Source of the DNA: Planotetraspora sp. A-T 1434
GTDB taxonomy: Bacteria; Actinomycetota; Actinomycetes; Streptosporangiales; Streptosporangiaceae
Length of the DNA: 64,000 nucleotides
Direction: 5' to 3'
Assembly: GCF_025420585.1 (NCBI RefSeq)
Contig: NZ_JAOEGB010000011.1
Span: 62,001-126,000, forward strand
The notes below the pieces were generated by a model that was given only the letters and a program-made list of their open reading frames with translations, made no database searches and had not been told where the DNA came from. Of this stretch, positions 1-8,623 are shown one piece after another. Position numbers and translations under genes: made by a program. The first letter of the stretch is position 1, and the number at the start of each line of letters is the position of its first letter.

Positions 1-862
1 TGTCGGCCCGAATGGCGCGGGAAAGACGACGCTCCTCGGTCTGCTGTTGGGCCTGGCGGTCGCGGACAGCGGCCGTCTCGAGATCCTGGGTACGCCGGTC
101 GGGCGGACGCTCGCCGTCCCCGACGGTGTCGCGGGTTTCGTGGACGGGCCCGGGCTCTATCCGTCGCTGACCGCGCGGCAGAACCTCTCGGCCCTGGCCT
201 CACTGCGCGGGTACGACGCCGGTCGCACCGCAGGTGTCGACACCGTGCTGGAGCAGGTCGGGCTCACCGACGTCGCCGACGACCGTGTCCGGGGGTTCTC
301 GCTGGGGATGCGCCAGCGGCTCGGGCTGGCCGCCGCGCTGCTCACAAAGCCGCGGCTGCTCGTGCTCGATGAGCCGGCCAACGGTCTGGACCCTGCCGGC
401 AAGCACCACGTGCACCGCGTCATCACCGGACTCGCCACGGACGGGACCGCGGTGGTCCTCTCCAGCCACCGGATGGACGACCTCGCCGCACTGTGCTCCG
501 AGGTCACCATCCTCGCTACCGGACGGGTCGTCTTCTCCGGGCCGGTGAGCAAGCTCGCCGCCGAGAGTGGCGAGCTCGACTACCGGCTGCTCACCTCCGA
601 CCCGGCGGCCGCCCACCGGCTGGCGTCAGAGACGCCCGGGCTCCGCGTCGTGTCCGGCCACGACCCCGGTCAACGGCCGGACGCCAGCGTCGTCGTCCGC
701 GGGCCGGTGCCGGCCCTCGACGAGCTGGTCGTACGGCTCGTGCGAGCCGGCGTGGCGCTCCGAGAGCTGGGGCCCGTGGTGGCGCCGCTCGAGGCCGCGT
801 TCCTGGCCCTGACCGGGACCGGCACCATGCCCGCGCGGACCGGCCAGGAGGACCCGCGATGA
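1..862 (+). CDS. ABC transporter ATP-binding protein, 5' end cut by window edge
   Basis: Nucleotide-binding subunit of an ABC-2 type exporter; it hydrolyses ATP at the inner face of the membrane to drive the permease encoded next. The reading frame is open from base 2 and starts inside the Walker A loop (GPNGAGKTT). Further on come the signature segment FSLGMRQR (near 296-319), Walker B LLVLDEPANGLDP and the H-loop LSSH. About 285 residues remain, so only a short N-terminal piece is missing. The stop overlaps the permease start (ATGA, 859-862), which indicates translational coupling. The C-terminal 80 residues after the H-loop are the usual accessory region. The substrate cannot be read from the sequence; subfamily members include drug, lantibiotic and lipid exporters. 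Confidence 0.93.
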   Translation, partial: VGPNGAGKTTLLGLLLGLAVADSGRLEILGTPVGRTLAVPDGVAGFVDGPGLYPSLTARQNLSALASLRGYDAGRTAGVDTVLEQVGLTDVADDRVRGFSLGMRQRLGLAAALLTKPRLLVLDEPANGLDPAGKHHVHRVITGLATDGTAVVLSSHRMDDLAALCSEVTILATGRVVFSGPVSKLAAESGELDYRLLTSDPAAAHRLASETPGLRVVSGHDPGQRPDASVVVRGPVPALDELVVRLVRAGVALRELGPVVAPLEAAFLALTGTGTMPARTGQEDPR

Positions 863-2214
863 CCGCGACCGTCACCCGACCCCGGGCCGGCGCCCGGCCT
901 GCGCCCGTGCTGCACGGCTATCGGTTCGAGCTGGTCAAGCTGCTCTCCCAGTGGCGGATCCGCCTGCTGCTGCTCGCCTGCTGGATCGCCCCGGCGGCCT
1001 TTGTGGCCGTGGTGAGCCTGCAGAGCTCGCTACCCGCCGACACGGTCTTCGGCCGCTGGATGAATGCGACCGGCTGGGCGGGGTCGCTGGTGGTGCTGGA
1101 CTTCTCGTGCAGCTGGGCGCTCCCGCTGCTGACGGCGCTGGTCGCGGGCGACGTCTTCGCCGTCGAAGACCGGCTTGGCACCTGGCGCCATCTCCTCGTG
1201 GCGGTCCGCTCGCCGAGGCGGATCTTCGTGGCGAAGACCCTTGCCAGCCTCACCGTGATCCTTCTGCTGGTTGCCGGGCTGGCCGCGTCGGGCATCGCCG
1301 GCGGCCTGGCCGCGGTCGGCAACCGACCGCTCGTAGGCCTGGACGGCCATCTCCTCGCCCCGGCGGACGCGGCCGGCACGGTCCTGCTCGCGTGGGCCTG
1401 CGCGTTGGCGCCGACGCTGGCGTTCGCCGCGGTAGGCCTCCTCGGCTCGGTGACCCTTGGCCGCTCTCCGATGGGGCTGCTGATGCCCGCACTGCTCGCC
1501 TTCGCGCTGCAGCTCGCACAGCTGCTCCCGCTGCCGGTGGCCGTACGGCAGGCCCTGCCGAGCCACGCCTTCCTCGCCTGGCGCGGGCTCTTCACCAGCC
1601 CGGCGCAGGCGGGCCCTCTCCTCATCGGCCTCGCGGTGAGCCTCGCGTGGGCGGTCACCGCCACCGCGCTGGCCTACCGCCTGTTCCTGCGCCGCGACTT
1701 CACGGACCTGACATACGACGGATCGGGCCGGCGCGTCCTCGTGGCCGGGGTGCTGCCACTGGCCGGCCTGGTCGCCCTCACCGTCGTAGTTGTCGCCGGC
1801 GCGACGTCGGCTGAGGGCTCGGGGATCGAACGGGCCAAGCTGCAGGACTCGCTCGCCACGGCGTACGCCCACCTCTACCGGCTGCAGGCCCGGGAGCTCC
1901 ATCGCCCCGACGTCACCGAGGGCCGGCTACGGGCCACCGCATCCTGCGACAAGGGCGACTCCCGGGTCCTCGACCAGGGACCGGGCAACGACTGGCGGTG
2001 CGTCGTGTCCTGGCGCCTCCCCGGCCCGACCGCCGTGGGCAGCGCCATCTACCAGCTCGACGTCACCGCAGACGGGCGGTACGTCGCCGACGGAGATGGG
2101 CCGAAGGAGGTGAACGGCTACTTCCAGGTGCGCACCCCGGGCGGGGACGCGCCCAACCCCCTGTGGCAGTTCGACGGGAACGTCGACCTGCTCGCAAGCA
2201 CCCCGAAGGAATGA
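859..2214 (+). CDS. ABC-2 type transporter permease with extracytoplasmic C-terminal domain
   Basis: Membrane subunit partnering the upstream ATPase. Start ATG 859 overlaps the ATPase stop; the same frame is open further upstream but there it only shadows the ATPase gene. The 451-residue product has about six to seven hydrophobic segments (first LLLLACWIAPAAFVAVV near residue 32, last VLPLAGLVALTVVVVAGA near 300). A polar tail of about 135 residues follows, with two cysteines (CDKGDS and WRCVVSW) that could form a disulfide outside the membrane. Such a tail is unusual for a plain ABC-2 permease and resembles a periplasmic sensing or substrate-docking domain (inference). The next gene begins 3 nt after the stop, so the three genes probably form one operon. 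Confidence 0.88.
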   Translation: MTATVTRPRAGARPAPVLHGYRFELVKLLSQWRIRLLLLACWIAPAAFVAVVSLQSSLPADTVFGRWMNATGWAGSLVVLDFSCSWALPLLTALVAGDVFAVEDRLGTWRHLLVAVRSPRRIFVAKTLASLTVILLLVAGLAASGIAGGLAAVGNRPLVGLDGHLLAPADAAGTVLLAWACALAPTLAFAAVGLLGSVTLGRSPMGLLMPALLAFALQLAQLLPLPVAVRQALPSHAFLAWRGLFTSPAQAGPLLIGLAVSLAWAVTATALAYRLFLRRDFTDLTYDGSGRRVLVAGVLPLAGLVALTVVVVAGATSAEGSGIERAKLQDSLATAYAHLYRLQARELHRPDVTEGRLRATASCDKGDSRVLDQGPGNDWRCVVSWRLPGPTAVGSAIYQLDVTADGRYVADGDGPKEVNGYFQVRTPGGDAPNPLWQFDGNVDLLASTPKE

Positions 2215-2217
2215 TTC

Positions 2218-4965
2218 ATGCACGTCACGCGCCAGCGCGTCGCGAAGGTCCGTCTTGGGCTCTCCGATCGACACACCGGCCGGCGGACCCGCCTCCTCGC
2301 GGCCGCCACCACCGCTCTCGTCGTCGCCGGCGGGGGCATCGCCTACGCCTCCACCGATGTGTTCGGCACCGACCAGGTCGGCCAGACCACCGACAAGGGC
2401 CTGGTCGTGTCCGGCGACCAGTACATCAAGCCGATCGGTGACCGCCTCGTCATCAACAACGGCAAGATCATGTCGTCCTCGGTCAGCCCGGACGGCACCC
2501 ACCTCGCGGCCTCGGTCGCCGATGGTGGGATGGCGCTCGCCATCGTTGACCTGAAGAACTGGAATGTGCAGCAGCTCGTCGGCAAGAACGCGGCGGCGAA
2601 CCTGCGCATCAGCGGCAACGACGTGGGCCAGGAAGGTCCCACGTACTCGCCCGACGGTTCGCAGCTGTGGCTGGGCCAGACCGACGGCTACCGCAAGTTC
2701 ACCGTGAACCCGGACGGCACCCTCGCCAACCCGACGTTCATCCAGATCCCGGCGGACGGGCCCCGGCACGCGCTGGTGGGTGAGCCGGTGTTCTCGCCCG
2801 ACGGCTCCACCGTGTACTCAGCCGTCAACGGCCAGAACCGCGTGGTCGCCATCAACGCGGCGACCGGAGCCATCCAGCAGAGCTGGGCCGTGGGCAACGC
2901 CCCGCGTGACATGGTCATGGTCGGGACCAAGCTCTACGTCAGCAACGAGGGCGGGCGTCCGGCGGAGCCCGGCGACACCACGATCAACTCCTACAACACC
3001 CAGGTGCCGGCCGACCTGATCACCGGCGCCACCACCACCGGCACGGTCAGCGTCATCGACCTGGCGAACCCGGCTGCCGCCGCCACGAGCATCGACGTCG
3101 GTCTGCACCCGACCGCCCTGTACGCCAAAAACGGGGCGCTGTTCGTCACCAACACCGCCACCAACGACGTGTCGGTCATCGACACGTCCAGCGACAAGGT
3201 CGTCCAGACCATTGCCACCCAGCCGTGGCCGGTGGCCTCGGTGGGCTACGAGCCCGACGCGGTGACGCTCACCGACGACGGTCACCTGCTGGTCACGCTC
3301 GGCCGCGCCAACGCGGTCGCCGTCTACCGGTACACCACGCCGCAGGAGCCGGTCAGCTACGTCGGCCTGCTCCCGACGGACTACTTCCCCGCGGAGATCA
3401 CCACCGTCGGCAACGACGTGCTGGTCTCCAACACCCGCGGTATCGACGCCCGCCGCCCCACCAACAGCGCCGGGCACGGCACCCACGACACGACGTCGAG
3501 CCTGCAGCGGTTCACGCTGCCGGACGACTCGGAGATCGCCAAGTCCACGGCCACGGTCTTCGCGCAGAACGGCTGGGGCAAGAACGACGTCAAGCAGACC
3601 AAGGGCAACTCCGCGCACGCCGTGCCGGTCCCGAAGCGCCTCGGCGACCCGTCGACCATCAAGCACGTCTTCCTGCTGGTCAAGGAGAACCGAACCTACG
3701 ACCAGGTCTTCGGTGACGACCCGCGTGGCAACGGCGACCCGTCGCTGGCCCAGTACGGCGAGAACGTGACGCCGAACCAGCACGCGTTGGCGCGTCAGTT
3801 CGGGCTGTACGACAACACGTACGACATCGGCACCAACTCCGCCGAGGGCCACAACTGGCTGATGCAGGCCGACGACCCGGAGTACACCGAGTCCAGCGCC
3901 GGCGAGTACCTGCGCAGCTACGACACCGAGGACGACGCTCTCGGCCACCAGCGGACCGGCTTCATCTGGACCGGTGCGCAGGCGGCGGGCAAGACCGTGC
4001 GGGACTTCGGCGAGTTCCAGCAGTTCCTGACCAAGCCGTCCGGCGCGAGCTGGCAGAACCTGTACTGCGACACCAAGAACATGGAGGCGACCGGGCAGAA
4101 CACCGCCTACGCCCTGGACTCGTCCTCGCCGATCCCGTCGCTCAACGACGTGTCGGTGCACGGCTTCCCCAAGTTCGACACCAGCGTCCCGGACATCTAC
4201 CGGTACGAGATCTGGAAGCGTGACTTCGAGGCTAACGGGCCGGCGAACCTGAACATGTTCTGGCTCTCCAGCGACCACACCGGTGGTCCGCCGAACGGGG
4301 CCGCTCAGGTCGCCGACAACGACCTGGCCGTCGGCAAGATCGTCCACACCATCTCGCACAGCAAGTGGTGGAAGGACTCCGCGATCTTCGTCGTCGAGGA
4401 CGACTCCCAGGCCGGCCTCGACCACGTCGACGGCCACCGTGCCCCGATCCAGGTCATCAGCCCCTGGGCCCAGCACGGCACCGTGGACAGCCACTACTAC
4501 ACGCAGATCACCATGATCCGCACCATCGAGCAGATCCTCGGGATTCAGCCGATGAACCAGAAGGACAGCGCCGCCACCCCGATGAGCCGGGCCTTCACCA
4601 ACAAGCCCGACTACACGCCGTTCAACGCCCTGCCGAACCGCACCTCGCTGACCTTGGGTCTGTCGACCCCGCCGGCCTGCGGTGCGGACGCCCCGGCGCC
4701 GCAGAACCCGAACGCCGCGGCCGCGCCGTCGGCGAAGGTGCCGGCGGACAAAAAGGAGGTCGCGGCGAAGTGGGGGGCCTGGAAGTCGCAGCAGCGATTC
4801 GCCGGGCCCGACGCCAAGGCCGACTCCGCCAACCCCGCGCAGATGAACCACTTCTCGTGGTACGAGGCACACGACTGGACGAAGCCCTACCCGGGTGAGA
4901 CCGAGATCTACACACCGGACCAGGTGCCGGGCGCCTACATCCCGTCGTCGGAGAACGACGGCTGA
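2218..4965 (+). CDS. Exported YVTN beta-propeller / alkaline-phosphatase-like phosphoesterase fusion
   Basis: A 915-residue two-domain exported protein. Residues about 20-45 form a signal peptide (TRLLAAATTALVVAGGG, cleavage likely near AYA). Residues about 70-440 hold repeated propeller blades typical of the YVTN family (LYVSNEGG; LFVTNTATNDVSVIDTSS; VLVSNTRG). From about residue 480 there is a phosphoesterase domain of the phospholipase C/acid phosphatase type, opening with IKHVFLLVKENRTYDQVFG. Later segments NMFWLSSDHTGG and FVVEDDSQAGLDHVDGHR supply further metal- and phosphate-site residues. The family is widespread in actinomycetes, but the physiological substrate is not settled. It lies 3 nt after the ABC permease, so co-expression is likely. 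A hairpin terminator follows at 4982-5026. Confidence 0.9.
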   Translation: MHVTRQRVAKVRLGLSDRHTGRRTRLLAAATTALVVAGGGIAYASTDVFGTDQVGQTTDKGLVVSGDQYIKPIGDRLVINNGKIMSSSVSPDGTHLAASVADGGMALAIVDLKNWNVQQLVGKNAAANLRISGNDVGQEGPTYSPDGSQLWLGQTDGYRKFTVNPDGTLANPTFIQIPADGPRHALVGEPVFSPDGSTVYSAVNGQNRVVAINAATGAIQQSWAVGNAPRDMVMVGTKLYVSNEGGRPAEPGDTTINSYNTQVPADLITGATTTGTVSVIDLANPAAAATSIDVGLHPTALYAKNGALFVTNTATNDVSVIDTSSDKVVQTIATQPWPVASVGYEPDAVTLTDDGHLLVTLGRANAVAVYRYTTPQEPVSYVGLLPTDYFPAEITTVGNDVLVSNTRGIDARRPTNSAGHGTHDTTSSLQRFTLPDDSEIAKSTATVFAQNGWGKNDVKQTKGNSAHAVPVPKRLGDPSTIKHVFLLVKENRTYDQVFGDDPRGNGDPSLAQYGENVTPNQHALARQFGLYDNTYDIGTNSAEGHNWLMQADDPEYTESSAGEYLRSYDTEDDALGHQRTGFIWTGAQAAGKTVRDFGEFQQFLTKPSGASWQNLYCDTKNMEATGQNTAYALDSSSPIPSLNDVSVHGFPKFDTSVPDIYRYEIWKRDFEANGPANLNMFWLSSDHTGGPPNGAAQVADNDLAVGKIVHTISHSKWWKDSAIFVVEDDSQAGLDHVDGHRAPIQVISPWAQHGTVDSHYYTQITMIRTIEQILGIQPMNQKDSAATPMSRAFTNKPDYTPFNALPNRTSLTLGLSTPPACGADAPAPQNPNAAAAPSAKVPADKKEVAAKWGAWKSQQRFAGPDAKADSANPAQMNHFSWYEAHDWTKPYPGETEIYTPDQVPGAYIPSSENDG

Positions 4966-4981
4966 CGTAGGCCGATAACAT

Positions 4982-5026
4982 AGAAGGGCCCCTGGCCGGC
5001 GTCACCGCTGGCCAGAGGCCTCTTCT
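4982..5026. terminator. Hairpin between convergent genes
   Basis: Imperfect inverted repeat: left arm AGAAGGGCCCCTGGCC, about 12-nt loop, right arm GGCCAGAGGCCTCTTCT. It sits 17 nt after the phosphoesterase stop and before the end of the convergent MFS gene, so it could end transcription from both sides. It has no long T-run, as is common in GC-rich actinomycetes. Confidence 0.75.
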
Positions 5027-5056
5027 GCGTTCCGCTCCACCGCCGTCACGCCCGTT

Positions 5057-6514
5057 TCATCGGCCGGATTCCTCGAGCTCGACGACGCTGTCCGCTCGGG
5101 CCGGTAGGAGCACGGCGGTGACGACCACCGGCAAAGACAGCACCGCGCCGATGATGAAGGCCAGCCGCATGCCGTCGAGGTTGGCGAGCACCTCCGCGGC
5201 TCCCGCGGATTTCAGGGCATCGGCGCGCGCGCTCATCACGGTGATCACGAGTGCGGTGCCGAAGGCCGCGGCGACCTGCTGCAGGGTGCTCAGGATCGAG
5301 CTGCCGTGGGAGTAGAGCTGCGGGGGAACCGCTCCGAGCCCGAGGGTGAACACCGGGGTGAAGGTCGCGGCCAGACTCACCATCAACAGCGCGTGCAGAC
5401 CCAGGAGCTGCCAGTACGGCATGGTCATGGTGACCTGTGTAAGGCCGGCGAGCGCGAGCGTGATTCCGATCGCGCCGGGGATGACCAGAACCCGGCCGCC
5501 GAACCGGTCGAACACGCGGCCGACGGTCGGACCGAGCAGCCCCATCGCGAGGCCGCCCGGCATCACGAGGAGTCCGGTCTGCAGGGGGCTGAGCTCGCGG
5601 ACGTTCTGCAGGTACAGCGGCAGCAAAATCATCGAGCCGAGCATCGCCATGAAGGCCACCGACATCAGGATCAGCGCGACCGTGTAGGTGCGGTGGCGCA
5701 GGGTACGCAGGTCCATCAGCGGCACGCCGCGCTTCTGCAACCACAGCTGGCGGATGACGAAGACGGCGATGGCGACCAGGCCCGCTGCCACGATCGCGAC
5801 GGCCACGCGGACGTCACCGCCCTCGAACCGGCTGAGCCCGTAGACCAGGCCGCCGAAGCCGGCGGCGGCGGTGACCACGCTCAACCAGTCGATGGTGCTG
5901 AACTGCGGCTCTCCGATGTTCTTGAGCTGCTTCAGGCCGCGCCATGTGATCACCGCGGCGATGGGCAGCACCGCGGCGAACAGCAGCCGCCAGGACCCGA
6001 ATTGGAGGATCAAGCCCGAGACCGCCGGGCCCATTGCGGGGGCGACCGAGATGGCCAGGGTGACGTTGCCCATCACGCGGCCCCGTTCCGCCTCCGGCAC
6101 CACCTGCATCAACGTGGTCATCAGCAGCGGCATCATCACGGCCGTCCCGGACGCCTGGATGATGCGGGCGGCCAGCAGCACCTCGAACGACGGCGCGACG
6201 ACGGCCAACGCCGTGCCGAACAGGAACAAACCCATCGCGGTGGCGTACGCGCGACGGGTGGACACCCGCTGCAGGAACCATCCGGTGATCGGGATGACAG
6301 CGGCCATGGTCAACATGAAGGCGGTCGAGAGCCACTGCGCGGTCTGCTCGGTGATGTGCAGGGCGCCCATCAGCCGCGGGATCGCGTTAATCATGATCGT
6401 CTCGTTGAGGATGACCACGAACGTGGCGAGCACCAGCAACCGGATCACGGCCGGGGTGCGCCCTGAAACGGCGGTCGCGGATTTGGCAGACGAATCAAGC
6501 TGTCCGATGGACAC
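5057..6514 (-). CDS. MFS drug efflux transporter, DHA2 (EmrB/QacA) family
   Basis: A 485-residue integral membrane protein expected to export lipophilic compounds against protons. It starts at GTG (6514) with a short polar N-terminus. The first helix is VIRLLVLATFVVILNETIM, which carries the LNxTIxxxAIP-type pattern of DHA2 proteins (NETIMINAIPRLM). The loop segment TGWFLQRVSTRR matches MFS motif A, and GPAVSGLILQFGSWRLLF matches motif C. The length suits 14 transmembrane segments. There is no adjacent TetR/MarR repressor, so its inducer is unknown. It is divergent from the exported protein at 7075 and convergent with the phosphoesterase gene. Confidence 0.92.
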   Translation of the reverse strand: MSIGQLDSSAKSATAVSGRTPAVIRLLVLATFVVILNETIMINAIPRLMGALHITEQTAQWLSTAFMLTMAAVIPITGWFLQRVSTRRAYATAMGLFLFGTALAVVAPSFEVLLAARIIQASGTAVMMPLLMTTLMQVVPEAERGRVMGNVTLAISVAPAMGPAVSGLILQFGSWRLLFAAVLPIAAVITWRGLKQLKNIGEPQFSTIDWLSVVTAAAGFGGLVYGLSRFEGGDVRVAVAIVAAGLVAIAVFVIRQLWLQKRGVPLMDLRTLRHRTYTVALILMSVAFMAMLGSMILLPLYLQNVRELSPLQTGLLVMPGGLAMGLLGPTVGRVFDRFGGRVLVIPGAIGITLALAGLTQVTMTMPYWQLLGLHALLMVSLAATFTPVFTLGLGAVPPQLYSHGSSILSTLQQVAAAFGTALVITVMSARADALKSAGAAEVLANLDGMRLAFIIGAVLSLPVVVTAVLLPARADSVVELEESGR

Positions 6515-7074
6515 GGCACCTCGATCAGGGGTTGTCGGGAAATGACGTGGTCATGGCTGGCGTGCCAGCCTGGGGTTCCACAAGAATTTGTGGTCATGGG
6601 CAAGCCTGACAGGCACCACCGACAAAACTCATCGCCCGTGCCCAGCATTCCGGCAAGCGACGCGAGATGTCACCCGGTTTTCACCGGCGGGGGCGGCGAT
6701 CTCCGGCTGCGTCCACGGAGGTGCCGGGATTTCCCATCTCCTGGGTATCCGTGCCCAGTCCACACGCTCCAGCGCCGTCCTCCCGCCACTCTCGGCGCAC
6801 ACGCACGACCTGGGGAAATGCGACCAACATCATTCCGCGCATATTCCGCGCATATTCCGCGAACAGCGGCCGAGGGCTGCTCAGGGTGGCGTACGGTTGC
6901 ACACGGCGAAAATGATCAACGGCTTCTGAACCTAGCGAAACCGCTGGTCAGACGCCGTCTTGGCTTGATGAACGGAGAGCGTGGCGATCGATGGCGCGCG
7001 ATAGGTCCGGATCTCGCCAGCCCATTCCCTGCCGGTATGCCAACTTTTCCTCCGGAAGGCGCGTCCCATCCTTT
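6515..7074. other. 560-bp gene-free stretch between divergent genes
   Basis: I see no convincing gene here: the open frames on both strands lack coding-type third-position bias and recognisable domains. It must hold the promoters of the MFS gene (leftward) and the exported protein (rightward). It contains an 11-bp tandem repeat, unit ATTCCGCGCAT, at 6832, 6843 and (partial) 6854, noticeably more AT-rich than the surroundings. Confidence 0.6.
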
Positions 7075-8148
7075 ATGGGAATGTTGTTTCGCGGCACCGC
7101 TGCAGCCGTCGCCTTTTTCGTCACTGCGGGGCCGGCCGCCGCCCACGCCGTGGCGCCGGCCGGTCAGTGGAGCGTCGTCCATGACGACCGCCGCGACTCC
7201 TACGACGCGGTGACGGTGACGCCCGGTGGGGCGGTCTGGGTCGCCGGGACGAGGCGCCCGGATCGCGGATCGACCGGCGCCGAGTCGCTCCTATTGAAGG
7301 GCAGCCGGTCCACCTTCAAGCGTGTCACCGGGCCGGGCTTCCAGGTGAAGCGGCTGACGTCGGCGTCCGACACCAGGGTCTGGGCGTTCGGCACGTCGCG
7401 ATACGCCCGGTGGGACGGCAAGCACTGGCAGGTCAAGCGATGGCGCTACGGCCGGGTGGACCGGGCGTACGCCATCGGCAGGAACCTGTGGGTCATCGAG
7501 AACTCCAGCGCGTTCCCGCCGGCCGGTAACGCTGGGTGGAAGGCACGATCCACGCTGCGGCGCCTGACCGGGTCGGTGTGGCGCAGGGTCCACACGCCGA
7601 TCGTGGTCAAAGGACTCGACGGCGCGTGGGCGGCGGGCTCGGTGCGGGGCACGGCGGCTCTGGCCCGCTGGACCGGCACGGCCTGGCGCGCGGTTGCACT
7701 TCCAGCGATTCCGTCCGCACACTCGGGCCAGATCTCGGAGCTGACGGATGTCGCGGTCGACGGTGAGACCGGCCGGGTGATGGCCGTCGGCTGGGTCGCC
7801 TGGCCGTGTGGCAGTGCGAAGCACCCCTTCTGCGGTGAGACTTTGCTGCTGTCCGGCTATCTGGGCGGCTGGAACTTCGAGGTCCGTGGTGAACCGGGCA
7901 TCCAGCCGCGCGCCCAGGCGGAGCCCGACGGCAGAGGCGGGGCCTGGATCGTCTACGACGCCAAGGGCGGAGGCAGCGGGTATCTGCACATCGGCGCCGA
8001 TAGTGTCGAGCCGGGCGCCTTTCCGGCTCCGCCGAACCAGAACGCGTCCGTCCGTGACCTCGCCATCCAGCCGGAGAGCGGTTCCGTCTGGGCGGTCGGC
8101 GCGGCACCTTCTGGCCGCAGCGGTTTGATCTGGGCCCACGGCCGCTGA
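7075..8148 (+). CDS. Exported protein with W-rich propeller-like repeats, function unknown
   Basis: A 357-residue secreted protein. I chose ATG 7075 (ATG 7081 is also possible) because it places a hydrophobic segment directly at the N-terminus (TAAAVAFFVTAGPAAAHA, signal peptide). The same frame is open from 6991, but the extra residues are polar and would bury the signal. GGAAGG at 7054-7059 is a somewhat distant ribosome site. The mature part has several repeated motifs of the form ARWDGKHWQVKRW / ARWTGTAWRAVALP alternating with VWAVG-like strands, which suggests a beta-propeller. No catalytic motif is visible. Related exported W-rich proteins are common in Streptosporangiales, usually unannotated. 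Confidence 0.75.
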   Translation: MGMLFRGTAAAVAFFVTAGPAAAHAVAPAGQWSVVHDDRRDSYDAVTVTPGGAVWVAGTRRPDRGSTGAESLLLKGSRSTFKRVTGPGFQVKRLTSASDTRVWAFGTSRYARWDGKHWQVKRWRYGRVDRAYAIGRNLWVIENSSAFPPAGNAGWKARSTLRRLTGSVWRRVHTPIVVKGLDGAWAAGSVRGTAALARWTGTAWRAVALPAIPSAHSGQISELTDVAVDGETGRVMAVGWVAWPCGSAKHPFCGETLLLSGYLGGWNFEVRGEPGIQPRAQAEPDGRGGAWIVYDAKGGGSGYLHIGADSVEPGAFPAPPNQNASVRDLAIQPESGSVWAVGAAPSGRSGLIWAHGR

Positions 8149-8191
8149 GTCGGCTGGGCATCGGGGCCCACACGGACGGGGGCTGACTGCC

Positions 8192-8340
8192 AGAACGCAC
8201 ATCGGACGAACCCACGCCCGAACCTACGTCATCCTGCTCATCGCCGACCGAGACGTCCGGGTTGTCGCCGCCACCACCGGAGAACTCCTCCGCGAGCTGA
8301 TCATCGACCCCACCCGCGACTACCAACCCCAGTACACAAA
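8192..8340 (+). pseudogene. Remnant of IS481-type transposase C-terminus
   Basis: In the frame starting at 8192 the translation reads RTHIGRTHARTYVILLIAD, then VRVVAATTGELLRELIIDP and TRDYQPQY. This matches what I know of the last 50 residues of actinobacterial IS481-family (integrase-core) transposases. Nothing upstream encodes the DDE core, so only the 3' end of an insertion sequence is left. The element's terminal hairpin and a TGTCTTGAGACA near-palindrome follow immediately, and tRNA-Ser begins at 8398. Family assignment is from memory of the C-terminal motif. Confidence 0.7.
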
Positions 8341-8344
8341 GAAA

Positions 8345-8370
8345 CCCCCCGAACCCGTAGGTTCAAGGGG
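8345..8370. terminator. Bidirectional hairpin between IS remnant and tRNA-Ser
   Basis: Inverted repeat CCCCCCGAACC - CGTA - GGTTCAAGGGG. Read on the minus strand it is followed by TTTCTTTG, which makes it a plausible terminator for the leftward tRNA-Ser gene. It was probably supplied by the insertion sequence. Confidence 0.7.
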
Positions 8371-8397
8371 CTTCCAATGTCTTGAGACATCACAGAG

Positions 8398-8486
8398 CGG
8401 AGAGCGTGGGATTCGAACCCACGAGACCGGTCACCCGGCCTAGCGGTTTTCAAGACCGCCGCCATCGTCCACTAGGCGAGCTCTCC
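8398..8486 (-). tRNA. tRNA-Ser, anticodon TGA
   Basis: An 89-nt class II tRNA on the minus strand. The acceptor stem GGAGAGC (5', from 8486) pairs with GCTCTCC, with discriminator G at 8398. The anticodon loop CTTGAAA places anticodon TGA at 8452-8450, reading UCA-family serine codons. A long variable arm (TAGGCCGGGTGACCGG) and the T-loop GGTTCGAATCC are present. CCA is not encoded. Confidence 0.97.
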
Positions 8487-8623
8487 TGGGTGACGCCCAA
8501 GAGGACGTCACGATGCACCATAGTCTCTCACCGCGCGGCAAGTGCCCGCGACAGCATAAGACGATCTTCCCCGGCACGGAGCTGAAGCTCGGCGCGAACT
8601 GAAAGCCCAGGGCCGGGGAGACG

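Noticed and set aside
2818-4872. 684-codon minus-strand reading frame
   Set aside because: Antisense to the phosphoesterase gene and composed of V/G/R-rich shadow sequence without domains.
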